From the NCBI GenBank assembly GCA_046303115.1, contig JBKCGZ010000189.1:1-32200 (forward strand): 32,200 nt of DNA, written 5' to 3'. Made by a program: the position numbers and the translations under genes. The stretch's first letter is position 1; each line of letters starts with the position of its first letter. The stretch comes from CAINEC01 sp046303115. GTDB lineage: Bacteria > Bacteroidota > Bacteroidia > AKYH767-A > OLB10. A model generated the notes under the pieces. The model was given only the letters and a program-made list of their open reading frames with translations. It made no database searches and was not told where the DNA came from. Positions 1 to 8,155 of the stretch are shown piece after piece.

Positions 1-754
1 ATTGATGTTCGCTATATAGTTTTTGTAATTCGTTGTTTTTGGTAGGAGGAATGGTTTTTACGTTTTCAGACGTGATTGGCAATTTAATAGTCGATGGAAC
101 CCCAACAATGGTGAATTCACAATCTGGAAATTCATTTGCAACCTTTAATATCAAATCAATCCCTTTTAGTTGCTGCTGAAATGAAAATTCTAATCCACCA
201 GACACCGTAATAAACGAGTTCTTCTTTTTGTCTGTCGATTTATAGAATTGCGTATCGTCGTACCCGTTAGGAATAACAGTGGTGGGAGTGTTGTATTTTT
301 TAACAAAAGCTTTTATTCCTTGTTCTGCAGGAATGTTATTGTCGTAAGTATAATTATAGCTGATTAGCGTTTTGTGCTTCGGACTTACATGCGTAGCTAG
401 TTTGAAAGATACTTTGGTAAACAGTCCTAATAGTTTTTTGTTAAAGTTGCCATAGCCAATAGCGGGAAACGATACACAATCAGTTCCGCCTGCAATGACT
501 AAAAAGTTTTCACCTGTAAGACGAGCAAACAATCCCGGAAGGTAACCATGATAACCTGCAAATTGCGCAACATACAGTTTAGTACTGAAAAGATGTCTAA
601 GGATAAACAGCTTTTGTTTTATTAATAAGAAAGGTGTCTTCCATTTTTTATCGCTGCTAAAAGCAAATACTTTTACTTCATCAATTTCTGAAAGAATAGA
701 AATGTCTTTATTTACAAACGACGAACTACCAGTATGGAAATAAAGAATTGCCAT
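1..754 (-). CDS. Glycosyltransferase family 4 protein (3' end outside window)
   Basis: The first 251 residues of a cytoplasmic GT-B glycosyltransferase are visible; the gene runs off the window start. It begins MAILYFHTGS. The N-terminal acceptor-binding half covers roughly residues 1-165. The linker has IPNGYDDTQF (161-170), and the donor-binding half starts with a VSGGLEF strand (184-190) and LKGIDLIL (196-203). The visible part ends at LYSEHQ, just before the stretch where the donor-sugar EX7E motif is expected. It should add a sugar to a lipid-linked glycan, but donor and linkage cannot be read from the sequence. The ATG lies 2 bases after the stop codon of the upstream methyltransferase, so the two are probably translated from one mRNA with the methyltransferase before them. 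The family call is firm; the specific role is inference. Confidence 0.8.
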   Translation of the reverse strand, partial: MAILYFHTGSSSFVNKDISILSEIDEVKVFAFSSDKKWKTPFLLIKQKLFILRHLFSTKLYVAQFAGYHGYLPGLFARLTGENFLVIAGGTDCVSFPAIGYGNFNKKLLGLFTKVSFKLATHVSPKHKTLISYNYTYDNNIPAEQGIKAFVKKYNTPTTVIPNGYDDTQFYKSTDKKKNSFITVSGGLEFSFQQQLKGIDLILKVANEFPDCEFTIVGVPSTIKLPITSENVKTIPPTKNNELQKLYSEHQ

Positions 755-756
755 TG

Positions 757-1572
757 TTATTTTTTATTAAGTGTTGCAACGGAAATGATTCCAGCAGTGA
801 AAAATGGCAATACGGGTAACTTGATAATACGATCATCTATCCACCAGAAAATTTTAGAAATAACTTGAAGTCCTTTTAAAGTTAATTTCTTGATCTTCAA
901 AAACTGAATTGGTTTGCCTTCATGTTGCTCGAGTGTGACACCAAAAGATATAGGAAGATGATATTCGCAATAATTGATTGTTAATCCTGATTTATTCAAA
1001 TAAGAACTTAAATCAGATTTATTCATCAATACATGAATATCGAATACAGGTTTATTCATTATTTTCTGAAGGATGCCAGTAGCGCCTTTCAAGTATGGAA
1101 CAGTGGTAATTAAAATTCCATTAGGCTTTAAGAATTTTTTAAATGCATTAATGGTATTGACAGAATCTTCAAAATGCTCAAGTACACCAAATGAACAAAC
1201 TACATCAAAAGCACCAAATAATTCTTGCGGCGGATTAAAAATATCGCCTTGAATAATTTCACCTTTGATACCATCACGCTCTAAAATCTTTTCTGTTTGC
1301 TTACAGCCTAATTCACTATAATCAAGTCCGTAAATTTCTAATCCGTATTGCTGATGAAAGTAGCTTAGGAAAACAGAATTCCCACAACCTAATTCCAGCA
1401 CTTTTGCATGCTTACCTTTTAAGTCCGATAAATATTTCGAATAAACAGCATCAATCTTTCGAATGCTATAATTAGAAAGACCTTGCTTCCTTAAATCAAT
1501 AGGGTCGGGTAGAGGCAACTGATTCCAGAAGGAAGTCCAATATTCTTTACTCGCTTTATCTACTTGTGTCAT
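757..1572 (-). CDS. Class I SAM-dependent methyltransferase
   Basis: A 271-residue Rossmann-fold methyltransferase of the Methyltransf_11/25 type. With this start, motif I LELGCGNS is at 59-66, the ribose-binding acidic residue lies in IYGLDYS (D84), GDIF is at 109-112, and FDVVCSFGVLEHF is at 122-134. The C-terminal region is hydrophobic, with LPVLPFFTAGIISVATL near the end. The frame stays open upstream to an ATG at 1608 and a GTG at 1614, but both would overlap the end of the preceding methyltransferase gene by about 30 bases. I chose the ATG at 1572, which clears that stop and puts the usual KASKEYW start of such enzymes at the N-terminus. An AAGGTGG sequence upstream of 1608 could support that start instead. 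It probably methylates a sugar or lipid intermediate in the flanking polysaccharide pathway; the substrate is unknown. Confidence 0.8.
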   Translation of the reverse strand: MTQVDKASKEYWTSFWNQLPLPDPIDLRKQGLSNYSIRKIDAVYSKYLSDLKGKHAKVLELGCGNSVFLSYFHQQYGLEIYGLDYSELGCKQTEKILERDGIKGEIIQGDIFNPPQELFGAFDVVCSFGVLEHFEDSVNTINAFKKFLKPNGILITTVPYLKGATGILQKIMNKPVFDIHVLMNKSDLSSYLNKSGLTINYCEYHLPISFGVTLEQHEGKPIQFLKIKKLTLKGLQVISKIFWWIDDRIIKLPVLPFFTAGIISVATLNKK

Positions 1573-1579
1573 TCCAAAA

Positions 1580-2527
1580 TTATTTTTCGCATCTGGCTTC
1601 AACGCCATTACCACCTTTATTCATCCAGATATTCTTTCCATTAAGAGCTGTTAATGTTTTACGAATGTCATCCATACTACGTAAGTGCTTGTAATAGTCA
1701 GTTAGTTGGTCGTAGGTATCTAACTTACTCCATTCGTAATGGAACTGTCTGTCTTGCTCGGGAAATTCGCGGATGTAAACAATTAGCGGAGAAACACGAT
1801 GCACTAACCAATTGATAATACCTCTATCTTTCAATTTCCAATGGATCGGGAAGAAAAAATCCACTAAACTATTTACGATGCGTTGTGATTTTTCTGGTTT
1901 CATTTCTTTTAGGATAGCTCTGAAAATTGGAGTGAGCGTAGAGTAATAACCAATTCTCCAGATATAATGATCAATAACCAAAACTCCACCTGGCTTTACT
2001 TTTTCAAATAAGCACTTGATTGTTTTCTCTGGATCTGGAGTATGCTGAATTACGCCTAGGCAAACTACATAATCGAATAAGTTATCTGCATAAGGAATAT
2101 CATAAACGCTGGCTTGTGCAATTTGATAATTCGGTGCATTACCAATATTTTCCTTATTTACATCCACAGCAACGCTTAAAACTAAGTAGTGAATTAATCC
2201 GCCTCCTTTCACTAATAGTTCTGTAAAACGGCCTGCACCTGCGCCAACCTCTAAAACAGTTTTGTCTTTAAGTCCGCTGATAGGCATGCCTAAGCAACGC
2301 TCTAAACGATCTTGGGTAATGCTCGTATTGCTAAAACTATCTAATTGTGTCTTGGCGTAGGTTTTCCATTGTAATCCGAAGGCAGAAGCGTAGTTCTCCT
2401 GAGGGACAAAACGCGGAATTCCGTTAATAATTGGGAATGCCTCACCATCGTTATTGACTAATTGGTCCCCTGAAACTGAAAGCGGTTTATGGTTTACAGG
2501 AGAGGAATAAGGGAATAATGTGCTCAT
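1580..2527 (-). CDS. SAM-dependent methyltransferase with Trm112-like N-terminal segment
   Basis: A 315-residue methyltransferase from the class found in polysaccharide clusters. Residues 22-41 (QLVNNDGEAFPIINGIPRFV) resemble the end of a Trm112-like zinc-ribbon leader ending in NGIPRF, but no cysteines are present, so it should not bind zinc. Motif I, VLEVGAGAGRF, is at 91-101, the second acidic region is AVDVNKEN (120-127), and the core motif FDYVVCLGVIQHTPD is at 151-165, followed by KPGGVLVID (178-186). The frame extends to a TTG at 2551, but the ATG at 2527 gives the natural start. It is first in a minus-strand run with a second methyltransferase and a glycosyltransferase, and diverges from the asparagine synthase gene. 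The substrate is not evident. Confidence 0.8.
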   Translation of the reverse strand: MSTLFPYSSPVNHKPLSVSGDQLVNNDGEAFPIINGIPRFVPQENYASAFGLQWKTYAKTQLDSFSNTSITQDRLERCLGMPISGLKDKTVLEVGAGAGRFTELLVKGGGLIHYLVLSVAVDVNKENIGNAPNYQIAQASVYDIPYADNLFDYVVCLGVIQHTPDPEKTIKCLFEKVKPGGVLVIDHYIWRIGYYSTLTPIFRAILKEMKPEKSQRIVNSLVDFFFPIHWKLKDRGIINWLVHRVSPLIVYIREFPEQDRQFHYEWSKLDTYDQLTDYYKHLRSMDDIRKTLTALNGKNIWMNKGGNGVEARCEK

Positions 2528-2574
2528 ATTTGAATGGCATAAATTTACCAAATTATAATTATCATCCTATTTAT

Positions 2575-2582
2575 TAGATTTG
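2575..2582 (+). promoter_or_regulatory. Candidate sigma-A -7 box for asnB
   Basis: TAGATTTG fits the Bacteroidota -7 consensus TAnnTTTG and ends 13 bases before the asnB ATG. I see no TTG at the expected -33 spacing, so support is the -7 box and its position only. Confidence 0.45.
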
Positions 2583-2595
2583 TGAATCATAATTT

Positions 2596-4482
2596 ATGTG
2601 CGGCTTTACAGGATACATCGATAAAAAAGGGATTTACGGAGTAGAAATACTGCGTAAAATGACGGATGCGTTGGTTCACCGCGGACCCGATGATGCAGGT
2701 TATGAGGTTTTATCAATGGAGAATGGTGTCGCTGCCTTTGGCTTTCGCCGACTTAGTATCCTGGATTTAAGTGAAGCTGGCCATCAGCCCATGTTCAATC
2801 ATGATCGCTCTATTGCCATCATGTTGAATGGAGAGGTGTATAATTTTCAAGAATTAAAAGCTGATCTCATTTCCAGCGGAATTTCTTTTAAATCATCTTC
2901 GGATACAGAAGTTGTTTTGAAAGGCTACGAATTAAAGGGAATTGAATTTATTCATTCGTTGGTTGGGATGTTTGCTATTTCCATTTTAGATATTCCGAAG
3001 CAGCAGTTGTATTTGATTCGTGATAGAGCAGGTGTGAAGCCTTTGTTCTACTCGAACTACGATGGAAACATTATTTGGGGATCCGAATTAAAAGCGCTGC
3101 GAAATCATCCGGCCTTTAAACATACTACCGACGTTAATGCGTTGGGGTTATACTTTCAAAATGGAAATATTCCAGCTCCTTATACCATCTATCAAGATTG
3201 TTATAAGTTAGAACCAGGACATTATATCCAATTTGATTTGTCCAATTTTTCGAGCAAGAATATTAAGTATTGGGATGTAAATGATTATTACAACCAGCCT
3301 AATAATTCTATTTCTTACGAAGATGCAAAGCAACGCACAGAAAAATTGATGATTGATGCATTTAAGTATCGCATGATTGCCGATGTGCCTGTTGGTGTGT
3401 TTCTGAGTGGTGGATACGATAGTACTGCTGTAGCTGCTTTGTTGGCTAAATCATACGGACAAATAAATACGTTTACTATTGGATTTGAAGAAGCTTCGTT
3501 TAATGAAGCGAATTATGCAGAAGCCGTTGCAAAGGAAATTGGAACGAATCATTTTACAGAAATATGTACCATCGATGCAGCAAAGGATATCATTCCGGAA
3601 CTGCCGCATATTTTTGATGAACCATTTGGTGACTCATCAGCTATTCCAACTACATTAGTTAGTCGCATAGCGAAGAAGCATGTAACGGTGGCTCTATCCG
3701 CAGATGCAGGTGATGAATTGTTTGCAGGCTATCCTCGTCATTTGAAAGCGGAATCTTATTTAAAAAAGTGGAATAATAAACCAGGAGCAGTAAAATTGTT
3801 GTCTCCTTTTTTAAATGCGATTAATCTGAATAAGAATTTAACGAGTGCTAATCGCATAGAAAAGTTAATTGAATTTATCAATGCAAAGACAAACGCAGAA
3901 GCATTTGATAGTATCAATAAAACATTTACCGCTGGTGAAGCAAGACTTTTATTAAATGCAAATTTCAAAGAGTTGAACACGATATTTAATAGTGGAGAGA
4001 AATTCTCTTCGAAGGTGTCGCCTTTAAATCAAGTGCTCGCAGTAGAATATCAAACCTATTTAGTAGATGATATTTTACAGAAAGTCGATCGTGCTACTAT
4101 GTCGACATCACTCGAAGGGCGTGAGCCATTTTTAGATCATCGATTGATTGAGTTTGTTGCAACCTTGCCTTCTGAATACAAATTGCAGAATGGAGTAGGG
4201 AAGCGAATTTTAAAAGATATCGTTCATCAATATGTTCCGAAATCCTTAATGGAAAGACCTAAAATGGGCTTTGGTGTTCCAGTAAAGAAATGGATGAAAG
4301 ATGATTTAAAACCTTTGTTGATGGAAGTGATGGGTGATGATGCTTTAAAGGGAAATCATTTATTAAATGCAACTGCTATTCATCGTTTGCGTGAAGATTA
4401 TTTAGCGGGTAAAGTGCACGACTTCGAACGTTTATGGTTTGTGTTTACTTATTTACAATGGTTTAAAAAGTGGGGGAATTAA
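2596..4482 (+). CDS. asnB: Asparagine synthase (glutamine-hydrolysing) family protein
   Basis: A 628-residue two-domain amidotransferase. The glutaminase domain starts MCGFTGY, so Cys2 becomes the N-terminal nucleophile once Met is removed. FRRLSI (50-55), NGEVYN (78-83) and SSDTE (101-105) complete the glutamine pocket. The synthetase domain carries the ATP pyrophosphatase loop SGGYDS (271-276), and later REPFLDHRL. All expected catalytic residues are present and the length is normal for AsnB. The family makes asparagine from aspartate, glutamine and ATP. Paralogues in polysaccharide loci can amidate uronic acids or other carboxylates on a glycan. Being followed after one base by a Wzx-like flippase favours that second role here, but this is inference from context. 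Confidence 0.88.
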   Translation: MCGFTGYIDKKGIYGVEILRKMTDALVHRGPDDAGYEVLSMENGVAAFGFRRLSILDLSEAGHQPMFNHDRSIAIMLNGEVYNFQELKADLISSGISFKSSSDTEVVLKGYELKGIEFIHSLVGMFAISILDIPKQQLYLIRDRAGVKPLFYSNYDGNIIWGSELKALRNHPAFKHTTDVNALGLYFQNGNIPAPYTIYQDCYKLEPGHYIQFDLSNFSSKNIKYWDVNDYYNQPNNSISYEDAKQRTEKLMIDAFKYRMIADVPVGVFLSGGYDSTAVAALLAKSYGQINTFTIGFEEASFNEANYAEAVAKEIGTNHFTEICTIDAAKDIIPELPHIFDEPFGDSSAIPTTLVSRIAKKHVTVALSADAGDELFAGYPRHLKAESYLKKWNNKPGAVKLLSPFLNAINLNKNLTSANRIEKLIEFINAKTNAEAFDSINKTFTAGEARLLLNANFKELNTIFNSGEKFSSKVSPLNQVLAVEYQTYLVDDILQKVDRATMSTSLEGREPFLDHRLIEFVATLPSEYKLQNGVGKRILKDIVHQYVPKSLMERPKMGFGVPVKKWMKDDLKPLLMEVMGDDALKGNHLLNATAIHRLREDYLAGKVHDFERLWFVFTYLQWFKKWGN

Positions 4483-4483
4483 G

Positions 4484-5962
4484 ATGGGAGTAATCAAACG
4501 ACAAGGAATAAAAAATACGATTGCAGTTTATATCGGACTCGCAATTGGATTTCTGAATTTAATTGTTATTCAGCCTTATTTTCTTACGAAAGAAGAACTT
4601 GGGTTAACACGATTACTTTATTCCTTTTCATTAGTCGTTGCCATGTTTGTTCCATTAGGAATTGGAAATGCAACCACACGATTTTTTCCTGTATTTAAAA
4701 ATATCGATAAAAAACATCATGGCTATTTCGGCTTCATGTTGTTATTCCCTCTCATCGGATTTGCATTAACCTCGTTGGTGATTTTGTTGATGAAAGATTT
4801 TATTTTTCATCAATACATGAAAGAGTCGCCAATGTTTCTGGCATTTTTTCAATATGTATTTCCGTTAATATTTTGTATTTCTTTTATCTCTGTAATTTCT
4901 ATTTACTGCAACGTTAATTTTAAATCTACTATTCCTACGTATGTAAACGATATTGGAGTTCGTTTGCTGACGATTGCTGTCGTTTCAATTTATTATTTGA
5001 AGTGGATTAACCTTGATCAGTTCATTCTTTCTTTCGTTGGAATTTATGTTGTTCAGCTTTTGATTTTATTGGCTTATGTATTTTTGTTTGATAAGCCTAG
5101 AATTAAAATCGATTGGCCTACTTTTAAAGAGAAGAAATTCTTTCGTTTGATTTCTTACGGATTGTTATTGTGGTTTGCATCAGTTGCATCCATTGGATTA
5201 AAATACTTCGATTCCATTGTGATGGGGAAATACATGGCATTAAGTTTCGTCGGAATTTATACAGTAGTAGCTTTTGTATCCACAATTATTGAAGCACCCT
5301 TAAACGCATTTGATAAAATTGCTTCTGCTAAAATTGCTTTTGCTTGGGAAGAGAAAAACATGAAAGAGATTGATGATATCTATTACAAGAGTTCGTTGTA
5401 CATGTTTATCATCGGTGGATTTTTGTTTATTAATGTGAATGCAAATATCCGCGATTTACTTTCATTTTTGCCAGAGGGATATCAATCAGCTTGGATGGTA
5501 GTTGTGATTTTAAGTATAGCAGCTTTATACAATATGGCAACTGGTTTAAATGCAGCTATTTTATTTACCTCTGAAAAATACAAATGGGGTGCAGGATTAT
5601 TGATAACACTTGCTATACTAGCAATCATTTTACAGAATTTATTCATTCCTTTGTTCGGTATGAATGGAGCAGCTACTGCAACGGCATTGTCTTCTTTCTT
5701 TTATAATACCATGTTGCTTTGGTATGTACACAAGCATTTTAAACTAATGCCTTTTACCAATGAAAATTTAAAAGTATTATTTACCATTATTGGATTAGGA
5801 ATAATAGGATTCCTACTTCCAAGTTTTGAAAATAAACTATTGACTATTGCTTTTAAGTCGGCTTTTCTATCGATTGCTTATTTCTTTGTTATTTATCGTT
5901 TGAAAATTGCGATGGAATTACAAGAAATTGTTTTTGAATTCTTTCGAAAGAAAGAATTATAA
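4484..5962 (+). CDS. Wzx-like polysaccharide flippase (MOP superfamily)
   Basis: A 492-residue, almost wholly hydrophobic inner-membrane protein with roughly 12-14 predicted membrane segments. It starts MGVIKRQGIKNT, a basic amphipathic start followed by IAVYIGLAIGFLNL, typical of Wzx/RfbX lipid-linked oligosaccharide flippases. The ATG follows the asnB stop with one base between, so translational coupling is likely. The frame is also open upstream from a TTG at 4439 inside asnB, which I do not use. Late segments include FIPLFGMNGAATATALSS, a typical MOP-family loop. It should move undecaprenyl-linked repeat units to the periplasmic face. Its stop codon overlaps that of the convergent TPR gene by six bases. 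Confidence 0.85.
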   Translation: MGVIKRQGIKNTIAVYIGLAIGFLNLIVIQPYFLTKEELGLTRLLYSFSLVVAMFVPLGIGNATTRFFPVFKNIDKKHHGYFGFMLLFPLIGFALTSLVILLMKDFIFHQYMKESPMFLAFFQYVFPLIFCISFISVISIYCNVNFKSTIPTYVNDIGVRLLTIAVVSIYYLKWINLDQFILSFVGIYVVQLLILLAYVFLFDKPRIKIDWPTFKEKKFFRLISYGLLLWFASVASIGLKYFDSIVMGKYMALSFVGIYTVVAFVSTIIEAPLNAFDKIASAKIAFAWEEKNMKEIDDIYYKSSLYMFIIGGFLFINVNANIRDLLSFLPEGYQSAWMVVVILSIAALYNMATGLNAAILFTSEKYKWGAGLLITLAILAIILQNLFIPLFGMNGAATATALSSFFYNTMLLWYVHKHFKLMPFTNENLKVLFTIIGLGIIGFLLPSFENKLLTIAFKSAFLSIAYFFVIYRLKIAMELQEIVFEFFRKKEL

Positions 5963-5971
5963 TTTATTTTT
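5937..5971 (+). terminator. Possible terminator at the flippase / TPR gene convergence
   Basis: An 8-bp perfect stem (5937-5944 with 5951-5958) around a 6-base loop is followed by an AT-rich tract that ends in a run of T. It lies inside the end of the flippase gene, and the tail of the convergent gene also falls in it. AT-rich and with an imperfect T tract, so only moderately convincing. Confidence 0.4.
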
Positions 5972-6724
5972 CAATTCTTTGACTTGAACTAATACTCCTT
6001 TGTCTTCTTCGTTTTTAGGAGGTGTTTTTTCAATCCTTGAGATAATTGCTTTTGCTTTGTCTACATCCCCATCATCATCGCGCAAATAATAAGTGTTTGC
6101 TAATTCATAGTAGTACAACAAAGCAGATTGATTAAACTTTATAGCCTTGTTTAAATTATCTAAAGCTGATTGATAAGAGCCTTCTGGCATATTGCTGTAG
6201 ATAGCTTTTATCATTACCATTTCAAGCGCATTGAATCCCGCCATTACCTGATGCCATTTTCCTAGAATAAAATAGGCTTCGGCAAGCGTGGGTTTTAATG
6301 CCACTGCTTTTTCAGCTTCCGATTTCATTTTAATTGAAAGCTTAACTTTTTCATTTACACCAGCATAATCAGTCAATCTCGCGCAAGCAAATGCAATAGT
6401 GAAATGCGCTTCTGGCAATTTAGGATTTATGCGGGTACCTTTTTCTGCTAAGTATAAGGCTTGGCGATACCATTGCTCTTTATTTTTAATGGACTTTAAA
6501 AATGGACCTTCCTTTGCCATGATTGCAGAGGTTTTGCATAAGGCATATGCTTGAGACGAATCTGCTTTGATAATGTCTTTATAGATCGTTAAAGCTTCAA
6601 TAGGTTTATTTTGATCTTCTAATTTCTGCGCCTGATCTAATTTTGATTTAATATCAATTTGTCCATATCCGAAGAATGGTAAAACAAAAGAAGCTGTGAT
6701 TATAATTGCAAAGCACTTTTTCAT
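5957..6724 (-). CDS. Exported TPR-repeat protein of unknown function
   Basis: A 255-residue protein with a signal peptide: MKKCFAIIITASFVLPFFGYG, then QIDIKSKL, so probably periplasmic or outer-membrane associated. The rest is helical TPR-type repeats, for example AQKLEDQNKPIEALTIYKD, AEKAVALKPTLAEAYFILG and LDNLNKAIKFNQSALLYYYE. The arrangement resembles the bacterial relatives of regulator-of-microtubule-dynamics proteins, a similarity of repeat pattern and not a function. The frame extends to an ATG at 6748, but the start at 6724 places the charged n-region directly before the hydrophobic core. It lies 34 bases after the xerD stop on the same strand, so the two may be co-transcribed. It meets the flippase gene tail to tail. 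No enzymatic residues are seen. Confidence 0.75.
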   Translation of the reverse strand: MKKCFAIIITASFVLPFFGYGQIDIKSKLDQAQKLEDQNKPIEALTIYKDIIKADSSQAYALCKTSAIMAKEGPFLKSIKNKEQWYRQALYLAEKGTRINPKLPEAHFTIAFACARLTDYAGVNEKVKLSIKMKSEAEKAVALKPTLAEAYFILGKWHQVMAGFNALEMVMIKAIYSNMPEGSYQSALDNLNKAIKFNQSALLYYYELANTYYLRDDDGDVDKAKAIISRIEKTPPKNEEDKGVLVQVKELKNKL

Positions 6725-6758
6725 GACTGTTAAAACAAATAATTTCATTTAAAGTTTT

Positions 6759-7661
6759 TTAGCCTCTTGGGTGAAATTGTAAAATGGCACTTCGTAGATA
6801 ATCTCTATCAAGGTGCGTATAGATTTCTGTAGTGGTAATACTGCTATGGCCAAGCATCTCTTGAACTGCTCTTAAATCGGCGCCACCTTCAATTAAATGT
6901 GTGGCAAAAGAATGTCGGAAGGTATGCGGACTAATACTTGACCGAATGCCTGCAATACGCGCAAGATCTTTAATGATGGTAAAAATCATTACGCGCGTTA
7001 AATGTTTTCCTCTGCGATTTAAAAAAACAAAATCTTCTTCGCCCGTTTGAATATTCAAATGATTGCGATACGATTGAAAATATCTTTCTAGTTGACTGAT
7101 GGCTATATTTCCAATTGGAACAATGCGTTCTTTATTTCCTTTACCCGTAATTTTTATAAATCCAACATCAAAAGAACAACCGCTCAATTTCAAATTGACC
7201 AATTCAGAAACACGCAGGCCGCATGAGTACAATGTTTCAATAATCGCTTTGTTACGTTCTCCTTCTGGCTTACTTCTATCGATTGCAGCAATCAAGGCAT
7301 TAATCTCTTCCACCGTTAAAAAATCAGGAAGCTTCTGTCCAATTTTAGGTCCTTCCAATAGGGTAGTAGGATCATCACTAACAATATTTTCAAGCAGTAA
7401 ATACTTATAAAAAGCTTTAATTCCAGATATAACTCTGGCCTGACTTCTAGCTGTCATTCCTAATTCATGAATCCAATTTAAAAACTCCTGTAAAAAACGA
7501 TAATCTATTTTTTCCGGTTGTAATGTAGACTGGCTATAATCGATGTATTGAACGAGTTTTTCGATATCATGCAAATAGGCCTGAATGGTATTCGCAGACA
7601 AAGATTTTTCTAGCTGCAAATACCCTTTAAATCCTTTGATATAAGGCGTCCAGGCTTTCAT
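6759..7661 (-). CDS. xerD: Site-specific tyrosine recombinase XerD
   Basis: A 300-residue tyrosine recombinase of standard XerC/D length. The SAM-like N-terminal DNA-binding domain is at about 1-90, with a catalytic domain from about 110. The full catalytic set is visible: R150 (GLRVSEL), K174 (GKGNKERIVP), H246 and R249 (HTFRHSFATH), H272 (GHSS) and nucleophile Y281 (IYTHL). With its XerC partner it resolves chromosome dimers at dif near the division septum; the partner and dif are not in this window. Length, intact catalytic residues and housekeeping surroundings argue for the chromosomal recombinase, not an element integrase. A -7 box sits 4 bases before its ATG, which suggests a leaderless message. 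Confidence 0.92.
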   Translation of the reverse strand: MKAWTPYIKGFKGYLQLEKSLSANTIQAYLHDIEKLVQYIDYSQSTLQPEKIDYRFLQEFLNWIHELGMTARSQARVISGIKAFYKYLLLENIVSDDPTTLLEGPKIGQKLPDFLTVEEINALIAAIDRSKPEGERNKAIIETLYSCGLRVSELVNLKLSGCSFDVGFIKITGKGNKERIVPIGNIAISQLERYFQSYRNHLNIQTGEEDFVFLNRRGKHLTRVMIFTIIKDLARIAGIRSSISPHTFRHSFATHLIEGGADLRAVQEMLGHSSITTTEIYTHLDRDYLRSAILQFHPRG

Positions 7662-7665
7662 ACTG

Positions 7666-7673
7666 CAAAGTTA
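7666..7673 (-). promoter_or_regulatory. Sigma-A -7 box of xerD
   Basis: On the minus strand this reads TAACTTTG, a full match to TAnnTTTG, ending 4 bases before the xerD ATG. A TTG lies 15 bases upstream, shorter than the usual spacing. Transcription would begin at or next to the start codon. Confidence 0.6.
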
Positions 7674-7685
7674 CATTAATCATAA

Positions 7686-7715
7686 TTGCAAATAGGATTA
7701 AATAGTATAGGTTTG
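7686..7715 (+). promoter_or_regulatory. Sigma-A promoter of aroQ
   Basis: TTG (7686-7688), 19 bases, then TAGGTTTG (7708-7715): a complete Bacteroidota promoter. It ends 11 bases before the aroQ ATG. It overlaps the divergent xerD promoter region, so the two promoters share about 50 bases. Confidence 0.75.
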
Positions 7716-7726
7716 TTAACTTCGCA

Positions 7727-8155
7727 ATGATGAAAAAGATACTTATTCTGAACGGACCTAATTTGAATTTATTGGGTAAACGTGAGCCATCGATTTACGG
7801 TAGTGGAACGTTTGAAGACTTTTATCAGGGGTTAGTTTTCCGACATACGAATGTGATGTTGTCTCATTATCAATCGAACGTAGAAGGAGAGTTGATTAAT
7901 AAGTTGCATGAAGCTGGATTTGAGTATGATGGAATTATTTTTAACGCTGGTGGATATACGCATACATCTGTGGCGATTGCGGATGCCGTAGCTGCTATTA
8001 CCACACCTGTAATAGAAGTGCATATTTCGAATGTATATGCGCGTGAAGAGTATAGGCATCAAAGTTTGATGGCAAAAAACTGTGTTGGTATTATTACAGG
8101 ACTAGGCATTCAAGGTTATGAATTAGCATTGGAATATTTTTTAAATCATGCTTAA
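7727..8155 (+). CDS. aroQ: Type II 3-dehydroquinate dehydratase
   Basis: A 142-residue enzyme of normal AroQ length. It converts 3-dehydroquinate to 3-dehydroshikimate in the shikimate pathway, acting as a cytosolic dodecamer in this family. Seen motifs are NGPNLNLLGKREPSIYG at 9-25, ending in the catalytic tyrosine Y25, then FNAGGYTHTSVAIADA, and EVHISNVYAREEYRHQS carrying the catalytic histidine and substrate-binding arginine. NAGGY replaces the more usual NPGAY, a modest variation. The gene starts ATGATG, so either Met may be used. The last 8 bases overlap the start of the CoA-transferase gene, suggesting translational coupling in an aroQ, CoA-transferase, GNAT operon. Confidence 0.95.
   Translation: MMKKILILNGPNLNLLGKREPSIYGSGTFEDFYQGLVFRHTNVMLSHYQSNVEGELINKLHEAGFEYDGIIFNAGGYTHTSVAIADAVAAITTPVIEVHISNVYAREEYRHQSLMAKNCVGIITGLGIQGYELALEYFLNHA

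Noticed and set aside
6759..7661. xerD as the integrase of a mobile element
   Set aside because: Length and active site are those of chromosomal XerD. No attachment repeats, cargo genes or tRNA target are seen nearby.
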